NCBI GenBank assembly: GCA_018822665.1
Contig: JAHJJX010000019.1
Location: 186,001-250,000 of the forward strand
DNA length: 64,000 nucleotides
Direction of reading: 5' to 3'
Source of the DNA: a bacterium
GTDB taxonomy: Bacteria; Campylobacterota; Campylobacteria; Campylobacterales; Sulfurimonadaceae
Numbering within the stretch: the first letter of the stretch is position 1; each line of letters opens with the position of its first letter. The notes below the pieces were generated by a model. That model did not search any database. It saw nothing but the letters and a program-made list of their open reading frames with translations, and was not told the DNA's origin. A program made the position numbers and the translations under genes. Below are positions 8,582-19,253 of the stretch, piece by piece.

Positions 8582-9403
8582 TTAAGATTTTCTGGCAATT
8601 TTTTCAATTGCATCGCGGTTCATATCATTCATCTGCGTATCCATTGCTTTTTGGTACATTCCGACAAGGCGGTTTGTTTCAATCATTTGAGTCATCATCT
8701 TGACAGCATTTACATTGCTTTTTTCGACAAATCCTTGTAAAACCGCACCACTTTCGTTAATGCTTTGTACTTGGGATATGTTGTTATATTTGTAAAGGTT
8801 GTCACCCTCTTTTTGAAGCATGGCAATATTGTCCGGTTGCGCCACAAAAAGTTTTGAATTTTTGGTAAGATTTACAGAATTTGGCAAATTCGTAAAAAGT
8901 TGACCATTTTTATCTGATTCTATAACACTATCTTGTTCGGTAAAATGAATAGACTTGTCAGATGCAAAATAATCATGAGGCAAAACCTCATAACCTTGTT
9001 TTGTTATAAGTTTTCCTTCATCATCAACGCTAAAAGAGCCATCTCTTGTAAGCCTTATGCCCTGAGGTGTTTTCACCAAAAAAAACAAACCTTCCCTAGA
9101 GAGAGAAAAATCCAGACTATTGCCCGTTTTTTGCATTACGCCGATAGACTGGTCTGTGTAGGAATCAACGATTTGAGGAGATTTTGTCATCGTTCTGTTT
9201 AAAAACTGCGCACCCTCTTTTGTATGATTTTCAATCGGTAACTCATCTCTGGCTTCTTTGTAAAGACGCATAAAGTCACCCACAATCAAGTTGTCTTCTT
9301 TGAATCCAACCGTATTAACATTTGCAAGATTATTAGCGATGGTGTCAAGACGATTAAATTGAGTGACCATTCCCGCTGCCGAACTATAATAACCAGTTTG
9401 CAT
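8582..9403 (-). CDS. flgF: Flagellar proximal rod protein FlgF (FlgG2)
   Basis: 273 residues of the FlgF/FlgG family: YYSSAAGMVTQFNRLDTI and NNLANVNTVGFKEDN at the N-terminus, EKSNVNAVKMMTQMIETNR at the C-terminus. As the first of two tandem rod genes it corresponds to what Campylobacter genomes call flgF or flgG2. It forms part of the flagellar rod in the periplasm. It is transcribed away from rpoD, across an approximately 210-base divergent intergenic region. Confidence 0.92.
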   Translation of the reverse strand: MQTGYYSSAAGMVTQFNRLDTIANNLANVNTVGFKEDNLIVGDFMRLYKEARDELPIENHTKEGAQFLNRTMTKSPQIVDSYTDQSIGVMQKTGNSLDFSLSREGLFFLVKTPQGIRLTRDGSFSVDDEGKLITKQGYEVLPHDYFASDKSIHFTEQDSVIESDKNGQLFTNLPNSVNLTKNSKLFVAQPDNIAMLQKEGDNLYKYNNISQVQSINESGAVLQGFVEKSNVNAVKMMTQMIETNRLVGMYQKAMDTQMNDMNRDAIEKIARKS

Positions 9404-9471
9404 ATAAACCCTTTGTTGCTGCTATTTTTCTTAAAAAAGCAAAGAATGTTCCAACTTTGATTTTACTACAT

Positions 9472-9482
9472 TTCCACATGCC
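9472..9482 (-). repeat. GGCATGTGGAA copy 3
   Basis: Exact; intergenic, between divergent flgF and rpoD. Confidence 0.9.
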
Positions 9483-9557
9483 GTTTTCTAAAGCATATCA
9501 AGATGAAAAATATTAAAAAAAATTATTTTTCAAAAGATGCAATTAAGAATATTTGGG

Positions 9558-9563
9558 TATAAT
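9558..9563 (+). promoter_or_regulatory. -10 box of rpoD
   Basis: TATAAT in TTTGGGTATAATCC, 50 bases before the rpoD ATG, in an AT-rich region. It lies inside a possible upstream in-frame extension starting at TTG 9553 and so argues against that start. Confidence 0.65.
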
Positions 9564-9612
9564 CCACTTCTTAAAAAATCTTAAATCCTTAAACTATGGA
9601 GCATACTCAAAT

Positions 9613-11472
9613 ATGACAGCCAAAGACCTCAATAAAGCCATAGAATCATTCTTCAACAACAAATCAAAAGATTGTTTAACCTATGAGGCCCTCGTGGACC
9701 TTTTCGATAAACAGCCAACATCTGCACAAGCAAAAAATATTTTTAAATTAATTGTAAAAACTAAATCTTGTATCTATACGGGTTCTGAACATGCAAAAAA
9801 ACTTAATGACAGAGAAGCCGAAGCAAGAAGAGATGCTCAAAGAAAAATGCTTGAAAGCAATGAATCAGATAAATTCGATATTTTAAAAGAGCATGAATTG
9901 CTTGAATGGTCCCGTTCAGACTCTCCTGTTCGTATGTATCTTCGGGAAATGGGACAAATTCCTTTGTTGACAAAAGAGGAAGAGATAGAAATATCTAAAA
10001 AAATTGAGGGTGGTGAAAGCATTATAATCGATGCAATATGCTCTGTTCCATACCTGATTGATTTTATCTTGGATTATAAAGAACCGCTTATCAACCGTGA
10101 AAGAAGAGTAAAAGAGCTCTTTAAAAGTTTTGAAGACGAAAAAGATGATAGTGATGAGAATGATGACGATAGTGACGATAATGACAATGAAGAAGCAGAG
10201 GAAAAAAACTTATCTCTAAAAGATAAAAGCAGAGTTGAAAAAGTAACCATCAGCTTTAAAGCATTGGAAAAAGCTAAAAAAGACTGGACAAAATCAACAG
10301 AAAAAACTCCTGATGATTTAGAAGGTGAAATTAATGAGGAAATTGTAAATTATTTCTTAGCTTCAACATTTAAAAAATCTGTACTCAAAGAAAAACTTTT
10401 AGATTTGGGACCTACTTCAAAACTTATCAATGAGCTTGTCCGTGCTATGGAAACGGCACTCAAAAGTGATGAAGGTTATGATAAAGAATTAAAAAGACTA
10501 GAGTATAAACTTCCACTTTTTAATGCAACCCTCAAAGCAAATCATAAAGTTTTAATTAGCAAAATTTGCGACCTAAACAAAGAAGATATTTCAGCAATGG
10601 TTCCAGAAGCTACTATGGTTAGCACCTATATGGAAATTAAAAAATTAGTTCAGACAAAAGAAGCTTCTAAAGACAGTTTTAGCATGGAACCTGATAAATT
10701 AGCCGATATTTTAGAACAAATTAAACGTGGTAAAAATATTTCTGAAATCTCTAAAACTAAAATGGCAAAATCAAATCTGAGACTTGTTGTTTCCATTGCA
10801 AAAAGATACACAAACCGCGGGTTGCCTTTTCTTGATTTAATTCAAGAAGGAAACATCGGTCTAATGAAAGCTGTTGATAAGTTTGAATATCAAAAAGGGT
10901 ATAAGTTTTCAACGTATGCTACCTGGTGGATTCGTCAAGCTATTTCTCGCGCTATTGCCGATCAGGCGAGAACGATTCGTATTCCGATACACATGATTGA
11001 AACAATCAACCGTATCAATAAAATTATGCGTAAACACCTTCAAGAGCATGGAAAAGAACCGGATGTGGATACGATTGCGGAAGAGGTTGGGCTTTCAGTC
11101 GAAAAAGTTAAAAATGTTATAAAAATAACAAAAGAGCCTATCTCTCTTGAAGCGCCTATCGGAAATGAAGATGATGGACGTTTTGGTGACTTCATTGAGG
11201 ACAAAACATCCGTTTCACCATCCGATGCTATACTCAAAGATGACTTGAGAGTACAGATTGAAAGCGTACTCGAACAATTAAACGAAAGAGAAAAAGCGGT
11301 TATCAAACTTCGTTTTGGAATTATGGATGATGAAAGCGACAGAACTTTGGAAGAGATTGGAAAAGAATTAAACGTAACACGTGAAAGAGTTCGTCAAATC
11401 GAATCAAGTGCTATCAAAAAGCTGAAACATCCTAAAGTAGGAAGAAAACTTAAGAACTATATAGAAGATTAA
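9613..11472 (+). CDS. rpoD: RNA polymerase primary sigma factor RpoD
   Basis: 619 residues from ATG 9613. In order: region 1.1-like N-terminus, region 1.2 ([21 protein letters not shown]), a variable region with a strongly acidic tract around residues 170-200, region 2 with the -10 recognition helices ([32 protein letters not shown]), region 3, and region 4 HTH ([20 protein letters not shown]). It directs RNA polymerase to housekeeping promoters. A longer frame from TTG 9553 exists but contains the TATAAT promoter box. A PAS-like hypothetical gene follows by 13 bases. Confidence 0.97.
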   Translation: MTAKDLNKAIESFFNNKSKDCLTYEALVDLFDKQPTSAQAKNIFKLIVKTKSCIYTGSEHAKKLNDREAEARRDAQRKMLESNESDKFDILKEHELLEWSRSDSPVRMYLREMGQIPLLTKEEEIEISKKIEGGESIIIDAICSVPYLIDFILDYKEPLINRERRVKELFKSFEDEKDDSDENDDDSDDNDNEEAEEKNLSLKDKSRVEKVTISFKALEKAKKDWTKSTEKTPDDLEGEINEEIVNYFLASTFKKSVLKEKLLDLGPTSKLINELVRAMETALKSDEGYDKELKRLEYKLPLFNATLKANHKVLISKICDLNKEDISAMVPEATMVSTYMEIKKLVQTKEASKDSFSMEPDKLADILEQIKRGKNISEISKTKMAKSNLRLVVSIAKRYTNRGLPFLDLIQEGNIGLMKAVDKFEYQKGYKFSTYATWWIRQAISRAIADQARTIRIPIHMIETINRINKIMRKHLQEHGKEPDVDTIAEEVGLSVEKVKNVIKITKEPISLEAPIGNEDDGRFGDFIEDKTSVSPSDAILKDDLRVQIESVLEQLNEREKAVIKLRFGIMDDESDRTLEEIGKELNVTRERVRQIESSAIKKLKHPKVGRKLKNYIED

Positions 11473-11485
11473 TTAGTGGTAAACA

Positions 11486-12172
11486 ATGACTTTTGAACAA
11501 CAATGGCTAGAATATGATTACAACCCTTTTATACTTTTTAATTCAAATGGAAAAATTGAATCATTAAATGCAGAAGCGCAGTTTCTCCTTGGAGCGACTT
11601 CTGCACATGATCTTTTTGAACTTGCAACCACGTATGCAAATGTAACTTTTGGTTTTAAAACAACTTTTCTTGAGCTTGAAATCGGAAGATATAAATTTTT
11701 TGGTTTAACAGTGGGCTATGAAAATGAAGATAAACTTGGCATAAAACTTTATAAAGCCCCTTCTTTTAAGATAAATAATCCAAAGCCCGTCGGTGAACTG
11801 ACTAATATTTATACGCTTGTTGATTTGTGTATTTCAACAACCTCGATTAGCTCAAAAATAGAATTTACCAAAGAGTTTGACCCTACTATTCCAGAAATAA
11901 TAATCAACTCAAACAGCTTTATAAAAATTTTAAATAAAATTTATTCATCTTTTAGTGATAACGATAAAATAAATACCAAAATTTTCTTTAGAGTCGGAGA
12001 GCATATAAAATTTGAAAATAAAAAATACAGCTTATTTTCAATAGAAGTAAGTGCAAAAAATATCAATACCAATAAAACAAACGAACTAGAAATCCTCGCT
12101 GCCAATAGCAACTTTTATGTGGATATCCAAAACAATATTACCATTAACATTCCGATGATTACATCTTTGTAA
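11486..12172 (+). CDS. Conserved hypothetical, PAS-like N-terminus
   Basis: 228 residues, 13 bases after rpoD and probably cotranscribed. The N-terminus (YNPFILFNSNGKIESLNAEAQFLLG) reads like the start of a PAS domain in a sensor kinase. The rest (LVDLCISTTSISSKIEF, SFIKILNKIYSSFSDNDKI) faintly resembles the dimerisation and ATPase parts of a histidine kinase, but no H-box, N-box or G-box is visible. I cannot assign a function; a degenerate kinase-like or scaffold protein is one possibility. It converges on, and overlaps by 14 bases, the membrane gene on the other strand. Confidence 0.65.
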   Translation: MTFEQQWLEYDYNPFILFNSNGKIESLNAEAQFLLGATSAHDLFELATTYANVTFGFKTTFLELEIGRYKFFGLTVGYENEDKLGIKLYKAPSFKINNPKPVGELTNIYTLVDLCISTTSISSKIEFTKEFDPTIPEIIINSNSFIKILNKIYSSFSDNDKINTKIFFRVGEHIKFENKKYSLFSIEVSAKNINTNKTNELEILAANSNFYVDIQNNITINIPMITSL

Positions 12173-12674
12173 AAATCTCTTTGCCGCTTATATAGCCTAC
12201 AACAATTCCTGGCAATAGAGACGGCAGGTATATGGCGATATCTAAGAGTTCGTTATTGCTCAAAGCTATAAAACCTAAAACCAAAAAGAGATAAGGAATA
12301 AGTCTAAAAAGTGAAAAACCGGCTTTTGAACCTTTTTTCATATCTTTAAAGTTAACTATCTTAATCTTCTTTTTTTCCTCTTTTACAATAGCTCTTAAAT
12401 CAAGCTCATCGGCAGGTGCTTCATTTAAAGGTGTATCATCATAAAGCTCATAAGGATCATCTATCTCATCGAGAAGCTCTCTTTTTTCTTCTATATTTTC
12501 AGATGCAACTTGATTGTCAACCATCTTCGCATAAGCGTACATAGAACCCAAGATAATAAACAAACTGCTTAAAAATGCAATTTGTAAATTTATATAAAAC
12601 CCAAATGAAACACTATTTGCGGCTAAAATAAGCAACTCTGCTATAACGATGAGTTTAATACTTTTTTTCACCAT
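12159..12674 (-). CDS. Membrane protein of unknown function
   Basis: About 171 residues. Two N-terminal membrane segments (LIVIAELLILAANSV, LQIAFLSSLFIILGSMYAYA), an acidic cytoplasmic linker (EKRELLDEIDDPYELYDD), a basic patch and two more segments near the C-terminus (RLIPYLFLVLGFIAL, LPSLLPGIVVGYISG). The start is uncertain: ATG 12674 or GTG 12671 follows GAGG, and starts up to 12695 are possible. It overlaps the end of the AtpZ-like gene, so translation is probably coupled. No family recognised. Confidence 0.7.
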   Translation of the reverse strand: MVKKSIKLIVIAELLILAANSVSFGFYINLQIAFLSSLFIILGSMYAYAKMVDNQVASENIEEKRELLDEIDDPYELYDDTPLNEAPADELDLRAIVKEEKKKIKIVNFKDMKKGSKAGFSLFRLIPYLFLVLGFIALSNNELLDIAIYLPSLLPGIVVGYISGKEIFTKM

Positions 12675-12981
12675 AATCCTCATCGTCTTCTTCATCTTCT
12701 AACTGTTTTTTTATAGCATACCTAGGCTGTTTTGCCAATTCTTCAAACTCTTTATACTGTTTTGAATACGCCTTATACACATTCAGTATTGCCGCTGCTA
12801 TACCTATTGCGACACCCACCCAAAAAAGCCAGCCCATTCCCGTCCATTTACGAAGCAAGTAACCGATTCCAACACCCATTGCAACTGCTACAACCATGGA
12901 TATACCCAAAGAAAGGCTGTCTGCTGCTTCTATAATAGGTTTAATTTTTGGAGTTTTTTGCTCCTCTTGATTTTCAGCCAT
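12655..12981 (-). CDS. AtpZ/AtpI-family membrane protein
   Basis: 108 residues from ATG 12981, which overlaps the hemL stop region; a longer frame inside hemL is unlikely to be used. Two membrane segments ([22 protein letters not shown] and [19 protein letters not shown], given in part) with the G-rich pattern of AtpZ/AtpI proteins that accompany F1Fo ATP synthases, then a charged tail ([14 protein letters not shown]). No atp genes are nearby; I recall a similar membrane gene after hemL in C. jejuni. The role in ATP synthase assembly or ion supply is inferred from the family. Confidence 0.7.
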   Translation of the reverse strand: MAENQEEQKTPKIKPIIEAADSLSLGISMVVAVAMGVGIGYLLRKWTGMGWLFWVGVAIGIAAAILNVYKAYSKQYKEFEELAKQPRYAIKKQLEDEEDDEDYGEKKY

Positions 12982-14266
12982 TTGCAATCGTTTTAAATAC
13001 TTTTTCGCTTGCGATAATTGTATTTTCAATCATTGCATCGGTAATTGCAGTTGAGATAAAACCCGTTTCATAAAGTGAGCACGCAAAATAATAACCTTCT
13101 TGGAGCATTTGCGAATGAAATTTTGCAAAAAGCTCAGCATCTGAATTACACGCATCTGCAAAGTTTTTCACAGGTTTTTCATTAAAGAAAAATCCAAACA
13201 TACTTCCTCTTACATCTATCTGCATCTTTATTCCACATGCCAAAGCAGCGTCTCTCATTCCCTCAACCAATCTTGTCGCACGGGCTTCAAGGACAGAAAT
13301 AATTTTGCTGTTTTGCTTGAGTTTACTCAGCGCTGCGAATCCTGCCGCCATTGCAACCGGATTGCCGCTCAATGTTCCCGCCTGATAAACAGGACCCTCA
13401 GGTGAAAGTTTGGACATTATCTCCGCTCTTGCGCCAAAAGCACCGACAGGCATACCGCCACCTATCACTTTTCCAAGCGTAACAATGTCGGGTTTTACCC
13501 CCGTCGTAGACTCTGCCCCGTGAAGCGTGGCACGAAAACCACTCATAACTTCATCAAAAATAAGCAAGGTTCCATTCTCATCACAAAGCTTTCTCAATTG
13601 ATGTAAAAACTCTTTATCCGCCGGAACAAGTCCCATATTTCCAGCTATAGGCTCAATGATGACACAAGCAATATCGTGAGAATCAGCAAAGCATTTTTTT
13701 ACACTCTCTATGTTGTTATACTCAGCCAACAGAGTGTGTTTTGTAAAATCAGCCGGGACACCCGGTGAACTCGGGTTTCCGAATGTAGCGGCACCGCTGC
13801 CGGCTTGAACTAAAAGGGAATCACTGTGTCCATGGTAACAACCTGTAAATTTCACAATATCGTCACGACCCGTGAATCCGCGCGCAAGACGAATGGCACT
13901 CATTACCGCTTCTGTTCCGCTGCTTACAAATCTTACTTTATCGATAGAATCAAAAAAAGAGATAACGAGTTTTGCCAATTCACTCTCCGCCTGTGTCGGC
14001 GCTCCAAAGCTAAGGCCGTGTTTTACGGCATCTATAACAGCTTTTTCTATACTCTCATCTCTGTGACCAAACAATAGCGGTCCCCAGCTTTGCACATAAT
14101 CAACATATTTATTGCCATCAACATCAGTTAAGTAAGCACCCTCCCCCTCAGTTATAAAAAGAGGAGTTCCTCCGACGCTTTTAAAAGCTCTAACTGGAGA
14201 GTTTACTCCACCTGGAATTAAACTTTGTGCTTCTTCAAAAGCTTTTAGTGATGCTTCTATACTCAT
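12974..14266 (-). CDS. hemL: Glutamate-1-semialdehyde 2,1-aminomutase
   Basis: 430 residues, full length. Class III aminotransferase signatures: [12 protein letters not shown] at the N-terminus, [43 protein letters not shown], and the PLP-binding Lys in [17 protein letters not shown]. It converts glutamate-1-semialdehyde to 5-aminolevulinate in the C5 route to haem. It heads a leftward group with the AtpZ-like and membrane genes and is divergent from the TonB-like gene. Confidence 0.97.
   Translation of the reverse strand: MSIEASLKAFEEAQSLIPGGVNSPVRAFKSVGGTPLFITEGEGAYLTDVDGNKYVDYVQSWGPLLFGHRDESIEKAVIDAVKHGLSFGAPTQAESELAKLVISFFDSIDKVRFVSSGTEAVMSAIRLARGFTGRDDIVKFTGCYHGHSDSLLVQAGSGAATFGNPSSPGVPADFTKHTLLAEYNNIESVKKCFADSHDIACVIIEPIAGNMGLVPADKEFLHQLRKLCDENGTLLIFDEVMSGFRATLHGAESTTGVKPDIVTLGKVIGGGMPVGAFGARAEIMSKLSPEGPVYQAGTLSGNPVAMAAGFAALSKLKQNSKIISVLEARATRLVEGMRDAALACGIKMQIDVRGSMFGFFFNEKPVKNFADACNSDAELFAKFHSQMLQEGYYFACSLYETGFISTAITDAMIENTIIASEKVFKTIANG
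13231..13241 (-). repeat. GGCATGTGGAA copy 4
   Basis: Exact; in hemL, encodes Ala-Cys-Gly. Confidence 0.9.
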
Positions 14267-14322
14267 GCAATAACCTTGTGTTTTTTTGTAATTATACCTA
14301 AGAAGTATTAATCTATATTGGT

Positions 14323-14328
14323 TATAAT
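14323..14328 (+). promoter_or_regulatory. -10 box of the TonB-like gene
   Basis: TATAAT in TTGGTTATAATCAGC, 29 bases before the preferred start. It lies inside a possible in-frame upstream extension from TTG 14318, which it argues against. Confidence 0.55.
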
Positions 14329-14356
14329 CAGCAAAATAATTTATAAAATGGAAATC

Positions 14357-15259
14357 ATGAATCGCTCCTCTTTTGCTTTTTTTGTAGCATTATTAATCCA
14401 CTTTTTGTTAGTGCTCGTATTTTGGATATTGGGGACTATTGCTCCTGAGTTTAAAAAACCAAAGCAAGAAGATGAAAATAAAATAAAAATTTCACTAAAA
14501 GATATGCCGATAAAAGAAAAAGAATCCGGTATAACAAAAGAAAAAATACAGCCGCCGCAAACACCAATGGCACCTCCAATGCCAAAAGGTTCACAACTCA
14601 AAGAGGTGGTGCAACAAAAACCCATAAAATACGAGCCTAAAATTGTTCCAAAAACACCAGAGCTCAACCCTGCTCCAAAAGAGATACAAAAAGAGCCCCA
14701 GCCCCAGCCTAAAAGAGAACCTTTGCCGCCTGAGAAGCCATATATTCCACTTCTTGAGCCAAAAAAACAAGAACACAATCTGACAAAACAAGAAGCAAAG
14801 CCCAAAATAAAACCTGAGGATGAATTGCTTGCAATTTTATCTCAAGACAATTCTGCCCAAGAAGAAAAAGCACAAGATGTAAAAACTGCGGCCGGAAGCA
14901 GTATAAATCAAAACATAAAAGAACTTTACGGGGATGATTTTGGTAAATTGACTCCGGGACAGCAACAATATATTTTAGACAATCAAGAGATTATGAGAAG
15001 AATTACGCAGCAGGTTTTAACCCGTGTTGCAAGTGTGAATCTTAAAGGTAATCTAAATGTCAACAGAAGCAACGTTATTGAGTTTTATCTGCATCCAAAC
15101 GGCGATATGACGGATTTTAAATTTTTAGAAAAAAGCGGATATTACATCCTTGATGATACAACAAAAGAAACTATAGAATATGCATACAGCAGATATCCAA
15201 GACCGACTGAAAAAATTCTAATCAGATATAACGTTTTTTATAATTTGGCCCGATACTAA
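14357..15259 (+). CDS. TonB/TolA-like energy-transducing protein
   Basis: About 300 residues. One N-terminal signal anchor ([20 protein letters not shown]), then a long periplasmic stretch rich in Pro, Lys and Glu ([30 protein letters not shown]), and a compact C-terminal domain ([29 protein letters not shown]) that fits a TonB C-terminal fold. Such proteins carry proton-motive force from ExbBD or TolQR to outer-membrane partners; neither pair is in the window, so TonB versus TolA is open. ATG 14357 follows TGGAAATC; ATG 14348 is an alternative. Confidence 0.75.
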   Translation: MNRSSFAFFVALLIHFLLVLVFWILGTIAPEFKKPKQEDENKIKISLKDMPIKEKESGITKEKIQPPQTPMAPPMPKGSQLKEVVQQKPIKYEPKIVPKTPELNPAPKEIQKEPQPQPKREPLPPEKPYIPLLEPKKQEHNLTKQEAKPKIKPEDELLAILSQDNSAQEEKAQDVKTAAGSSINQNIKELYGDDFGKLTPGQQQYILDNQEIMRRITQQVLTRVASVNLKGNLNVNRSNVIEFYLHPNGDMTDFKFLEKSGYYILDDTTKETIEYAYSRYPRPTEKILIRYNVFYNLARY

Positions 15260-15306
15260 TAATATTCTTTAGTTATAATCAATGAAATTTTATTAATTTC
15301 TTTGCA

Positions 15307-15317
15307 GGCATGTGGAA
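15307..15317 (+). repeat. GGCATGTGGAA copy 5
   Basis: Exact; intergenic, before the RND operon promoter. Confidence 0.9.
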
Positions 15318-15337
15318 ATAATCTAAAGTTAATAAGA

Positions 15338-15343
15338 TATAAT
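15338..15343 (+). promoter_or_regulatory. -10 box of the RND efflux operon
   Basis: TATAAT in AGATATAATTTTTTC, 27 bases before the adaptor ATG at 15370. A copy of GGCATGTGGAA lies 21 bases upstream of it. Confidence 0.5.
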
Positions 15344-15369
15344 TTTTTCAAATTATACAAGGGTTGCCG

Positions 15370-16281
15370 ATGTCTGCTACTATGCATCTTTCTCAAATAT
15401 TCTTATTTTCTTCTATCTTAATATTTTCAGCTTGCTCAAATCAGGAAGAGCAACAAATAAAAAAAGAATTTCCGCCTATTGAAATAAATACGATTACGGT
15501 TAAAAAAGAGGCTGTGCCGATTTGGAAGCAATATACCGGAACAACAAAAGCAAGCAGTGACCAAGAAGTAAGAGCAAGAGTGAGCGGCATTTTGGAAGAG
15601 ATTTATTTCAAAGACGGTCAAAATGTAAAAAAAGGTCAAAAACTCTTTAAAATAGAACAAGCCGAATATCTCTCCGCACTTGAAACCGCAAAAGCAAAAA
15701 AAGGGGTGGATGAAGCTTCTTTGCAACTTGCAAATGCAGACGTGGCAAGATACACGCCGCTTGTAAAAGAGGGGTTGGCTCCAAGAGCCACTCTTGAGCA
15801 GCACCAAGCCAAACAAGCCGGGCTTAAAGCTGAAATAGCAGGCGATATTGCCAAAATTAAAAAGGCGGAACTTGAACTCAGCTACACCATTATAAAAGCC
15901 CCAATTGAGGGGATTATCAGTTCAAGAAAAGTGGATGTCGGTAATCTTGTCGGTCAAAGCGAATCTACCCTTCTTACAACCATCGTTCAATCCAATCCTA
16001 TGTATGCATACTTTTCACCTTCACAAGAGGATGTGAGACTTTTTGAAAAATACAGAGATATAGAAAAACCTTACGCTTTTATTGAAGTAAACGGAGCCCA
16101 TGAAACACAAAGACTTGACGGTTCTATTGACTTTGCAGACAATGTCGTTGACTCTTTAACTTCGACTATCACTATGAGAGCGACAATCGATAATCACGAA
16201 AACAAAGTTTTGCCCGGGACATTTGTTTATGTCAATGTCTTTGTAAACGATACATACAAATTTTTGATGCTTTTGTTGTAG
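15370..16281 (+). pseudogene. RND efflux adaptor (MexA/AcrA family), C-terminus deleted
   Basis: A lipoprotein signal (SSILIFSACSNQ) leads into lipoyl (VRARVSGILEEIYFKDGQ), coiled-coil hairpin and beta-barrel segments (IIKAPIEGIISSRKVDVGN). The frame follows the family up to [19 protein letters not shown], then continues only with MLLL and a stop. Adaptors of this family normally have about 70-80 more residues (membrane-proximal domain). Right after the stop the sequence reads as the interior of an RND pump, so one deletion has fused the two genes. The product would lack the membrane-proximal domain and is probably non-functional. Start ATG 15370 follows AGGG. Confidence 0.8.
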
Positions 16282-16331
16282 AAGATACAATCACGAGAGT
16301 TTTAGAAGATAAACTCAATGGTATCAAGGGT

Positions 16332-19253
16332 GTGATGTATATGGAGTCATCTTCCACATCCAGCGGAAGCTCCTCTATAAATGTTTATTTTGAACCCGGA
16401 TATGATTTGGACATAGGCGCAGTCGATGTTCAAAATAAAGTCTCCACCGCCTCCGCTTCACTCCCCTTTGAAGTAACGCAGCAAGGGGTTGTTATTGACA
16501 AACAAAGCCCAAGCATTGTTTGTCTGATAACCATCACCGCAGATGAACGGTATGATGAAGTGTTTTTAAGCAACTTCGTCAATATCAATATTCTTGATGA
16601 GATAAAAAGAATCAAAGGTGTCGGCAAAGCACAAAACATGGGTGAAAAGAAATATGCCATCCGCATCTGGCTCAATCCTGACAAAATCAAAGCTTTAAAT
16701 ATGACACCGATGGAGATTATACAAGCCGTTCAAAATCAAAATAAACAAGCTTCTCTAGGCAAAATCGGTTCTGCGCCATCGTATGATAATCAAAAACAGG
16801 AGTTTACACTTACTACCAAAGGTCGCCTGAGTGAAATAAAAGAATTTGAAAAAATCGTCATAAAATACAAAGAAGACGGCTCTTTAGTTTATCTCAAAGA
16901 TGTTTCGAAAGTTGTTCTTGGAAGCGAAAGCTATGATTGGAATGCTATCTCCGCAAAAGGTCCTGCCGGACTCATAGGAGTGTATCAACTAGGAGATGCA
17001 AATGCACTGGAGATTAGACAAAACATAGAAAAAACAATGCAGAAACTTCAGAGCCGTTTTCCCGATGGTGTAAAATACTCTATCCCTTACGACACCACCA
17101 AATATGTCAAAGTGGCGATTGACAATGTAAAATCCAATCTTTTTATGGCTATTTTACTTGTAATTATCATCATCTTTATATTTTTAGGCTCTTGGAGACC
17201 GACGATTATCGCCACTGCGGCGATTCCGGTTTCACTTATCGGCGCATTTGCCGCAATGCAGATGGCAGATGGTTTTTCTATAAACTTTTTAACGCTTTTC
17301 GGGCTCATTCTCGCCATTGGTATTGTTGTGGACGATGTGATTTTGGTTGTAGAGAATGTTGAAGTGATTATGGAAAAAGAACCTGATTTAAGCATGCCGC
17401 AGGTAGTAAAAAAAGCTATGATAGAATTAATCGGGCCGATCATCTCCACGACTTTGGTTTTAGTGGCCGTATTTGTCCCTGTTTCACTTCTTCCTGGGAT
17501 TACGGGCGCGCTTTATCAGCAGTTTGCGCTCACCATCTCTTTTGCCGTTTTAGTCTCTTCTTTGAATGCTTTAACGCTCTCTCCCGCAATAAGCGCCATT
17601 ATTATTAAAAGAAGAAAAAAAGGTGAAGAAAAATTTATCTTTTTTCAAAAATTTGATTTGGTGTTTGAATGGATTACAAAAAAATATACATCTTTAGTTA
17701 AAAACTTAATCAAAATACGATACCCGATGATTGCAGTTTTTGGCGGTATCTTTTACTTAACCTATTACCTTTTTGGCATCACTCCTACAGGTTTTGTTCC
17801 CTCTGAAGACAAAGGTTTGTGTATGGTTGCCGTCAACCTCAAGCCCGGAACTTCAATCTCGCAAACATCGATGGTGAGAAAAAAAGTTGAAGATATTATC
17901 TATAAGATAAACGGTGTTGAGAATATTGTAAGTGTTGATGGATACAACATCATTACGGGTTCTCTTGATGGTTCGGGCGTGGCAATGTTTGTTTCACTCA
18001 AAGACTGGTCTCAAAGAACTGCAAAAGAGGATAGTATTGAGAGTATTATCGGGCAAATTATTCAAAATTCTTCCCTTGTAAGCGAAGCAAATATTATCGC
18101 ATTTAATTTACCCGGAATATCAGGAATAGGAAGCGTCGGCGGATTTGACTTTAGACTCCAAGACTATCTCTCAGGGGATTTAGACACATTTCAATTCTAT
18201 GCAAATGAAATAATCAAAGAAGCTTTTAAAGACCCGAGAATTGCCTATGCGTTCACAACTTTTGCGACAGATTATCCTATGTATGACATAGAGATAGACA
18301 GAGAAAAAGCAAATGCACTAGGTATTAATTTATCAGACCTTTTTTCAACAATGCAGGCGTATTTAGGTTCTATTTATGTGAATGATTTTACAAAATTCGG
18401 TAAAGTTTTTAGAGTTTTTGTTCAAAGCGACAAAGAATTCAGAAGCGCAAAAGAAGATATCAATAAGCTTTTTGTAAAGAATGCATCCAACAAGATGATA
18501 CCCTTGAGTGCCGTTCTTAGCGTCAAAGAGATGGTTGGTCCGCAAAATCTCACGCATTACAATATGTACAGAAGTATTCAGATAAATGGGGAATCGGCAC
18601 CTGGATACAGTTCAGGAGATGCTATGAAAGCTATGGAAGAAATTGCTGCAAAGGTTCTTCCAAGCAGTTACGGTTATGAGTGGTCCGGGATGAGTTATCA
18701 AGAAACCTTGTCCGGAAATGCACAAATCTATGTCGTTATCTTTGTTTTGCTCGTTGTATTTTTGGTTCTCTCGGCTCAATATGAAAGCTGGATACTTCCA
18801 TTGATGATTTTGCTTTCTGTTCCTATGGTTATCGCAGGTGCGGTGGCAGGACTGCACACAGTCGGACTTCCACTCAATACTTTTGCCCAAGTCGGGCTTG
18901 TTCTGCTTGTCGCTCTTGCTGCTAAAAATGCCATACTTATTGTTGAGTTTGCAAAAGAGCAAAGAGAAAAAGGAATGAGCATCATTGACGCAGCTACAAA
19001 TGCCGGAACACTCCGTTTTCGTGCGATTATGATGACGATTCTTTCCTTTTTATTCGGTATCTTTCCTCTTGCTTTTGCAACCGGAGCAGGCTCTATTACG
19101 CAAATGTCGATTGGCATCGTTTTACTTTTTGGAATGGTTGCGGCAACTTTTATCAGTACGCTTTTTGTTCCTGTACTTTATGTTTTGCTTGAGAGTATGC
19201 GAGAAAAATTTGTAAGCATAGAAGATGAAATTGCAAGAAGGGAGTCTTTATGA
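16332..19253 (+). pseudogene. RND efflux pump (AcrB/MexB family), N-terminus deleted
   Basis: 973 residues from ATG 16332 against about 1030-1050 for the family. In the same frame the sequence upstream, from about 16263, reads [19 protein letters not shown], the pump interior that should follow about 50 residues including TM1; those are missing. Everything else is intact: TM2-6 with [15 protein letters not shown] (the proton-relay Asp pair), [13 protein letters not shown], the large periplasmic loops, and TM8-12 with [18 protein letters not shown]. Without TM1 and its flank, and with a truncated adaptor, transport is doubtful. An assembly error removing about 400 bases would give the same picture. 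Confidence 0.8.

Noticed and set aside
9553-9612. In-frame N-terminal extension of RpoD from TTG
   Set aside because: It contains the TATAAT promoter box and lacks a ribosome site; ATG 9613 gives the normal family start.
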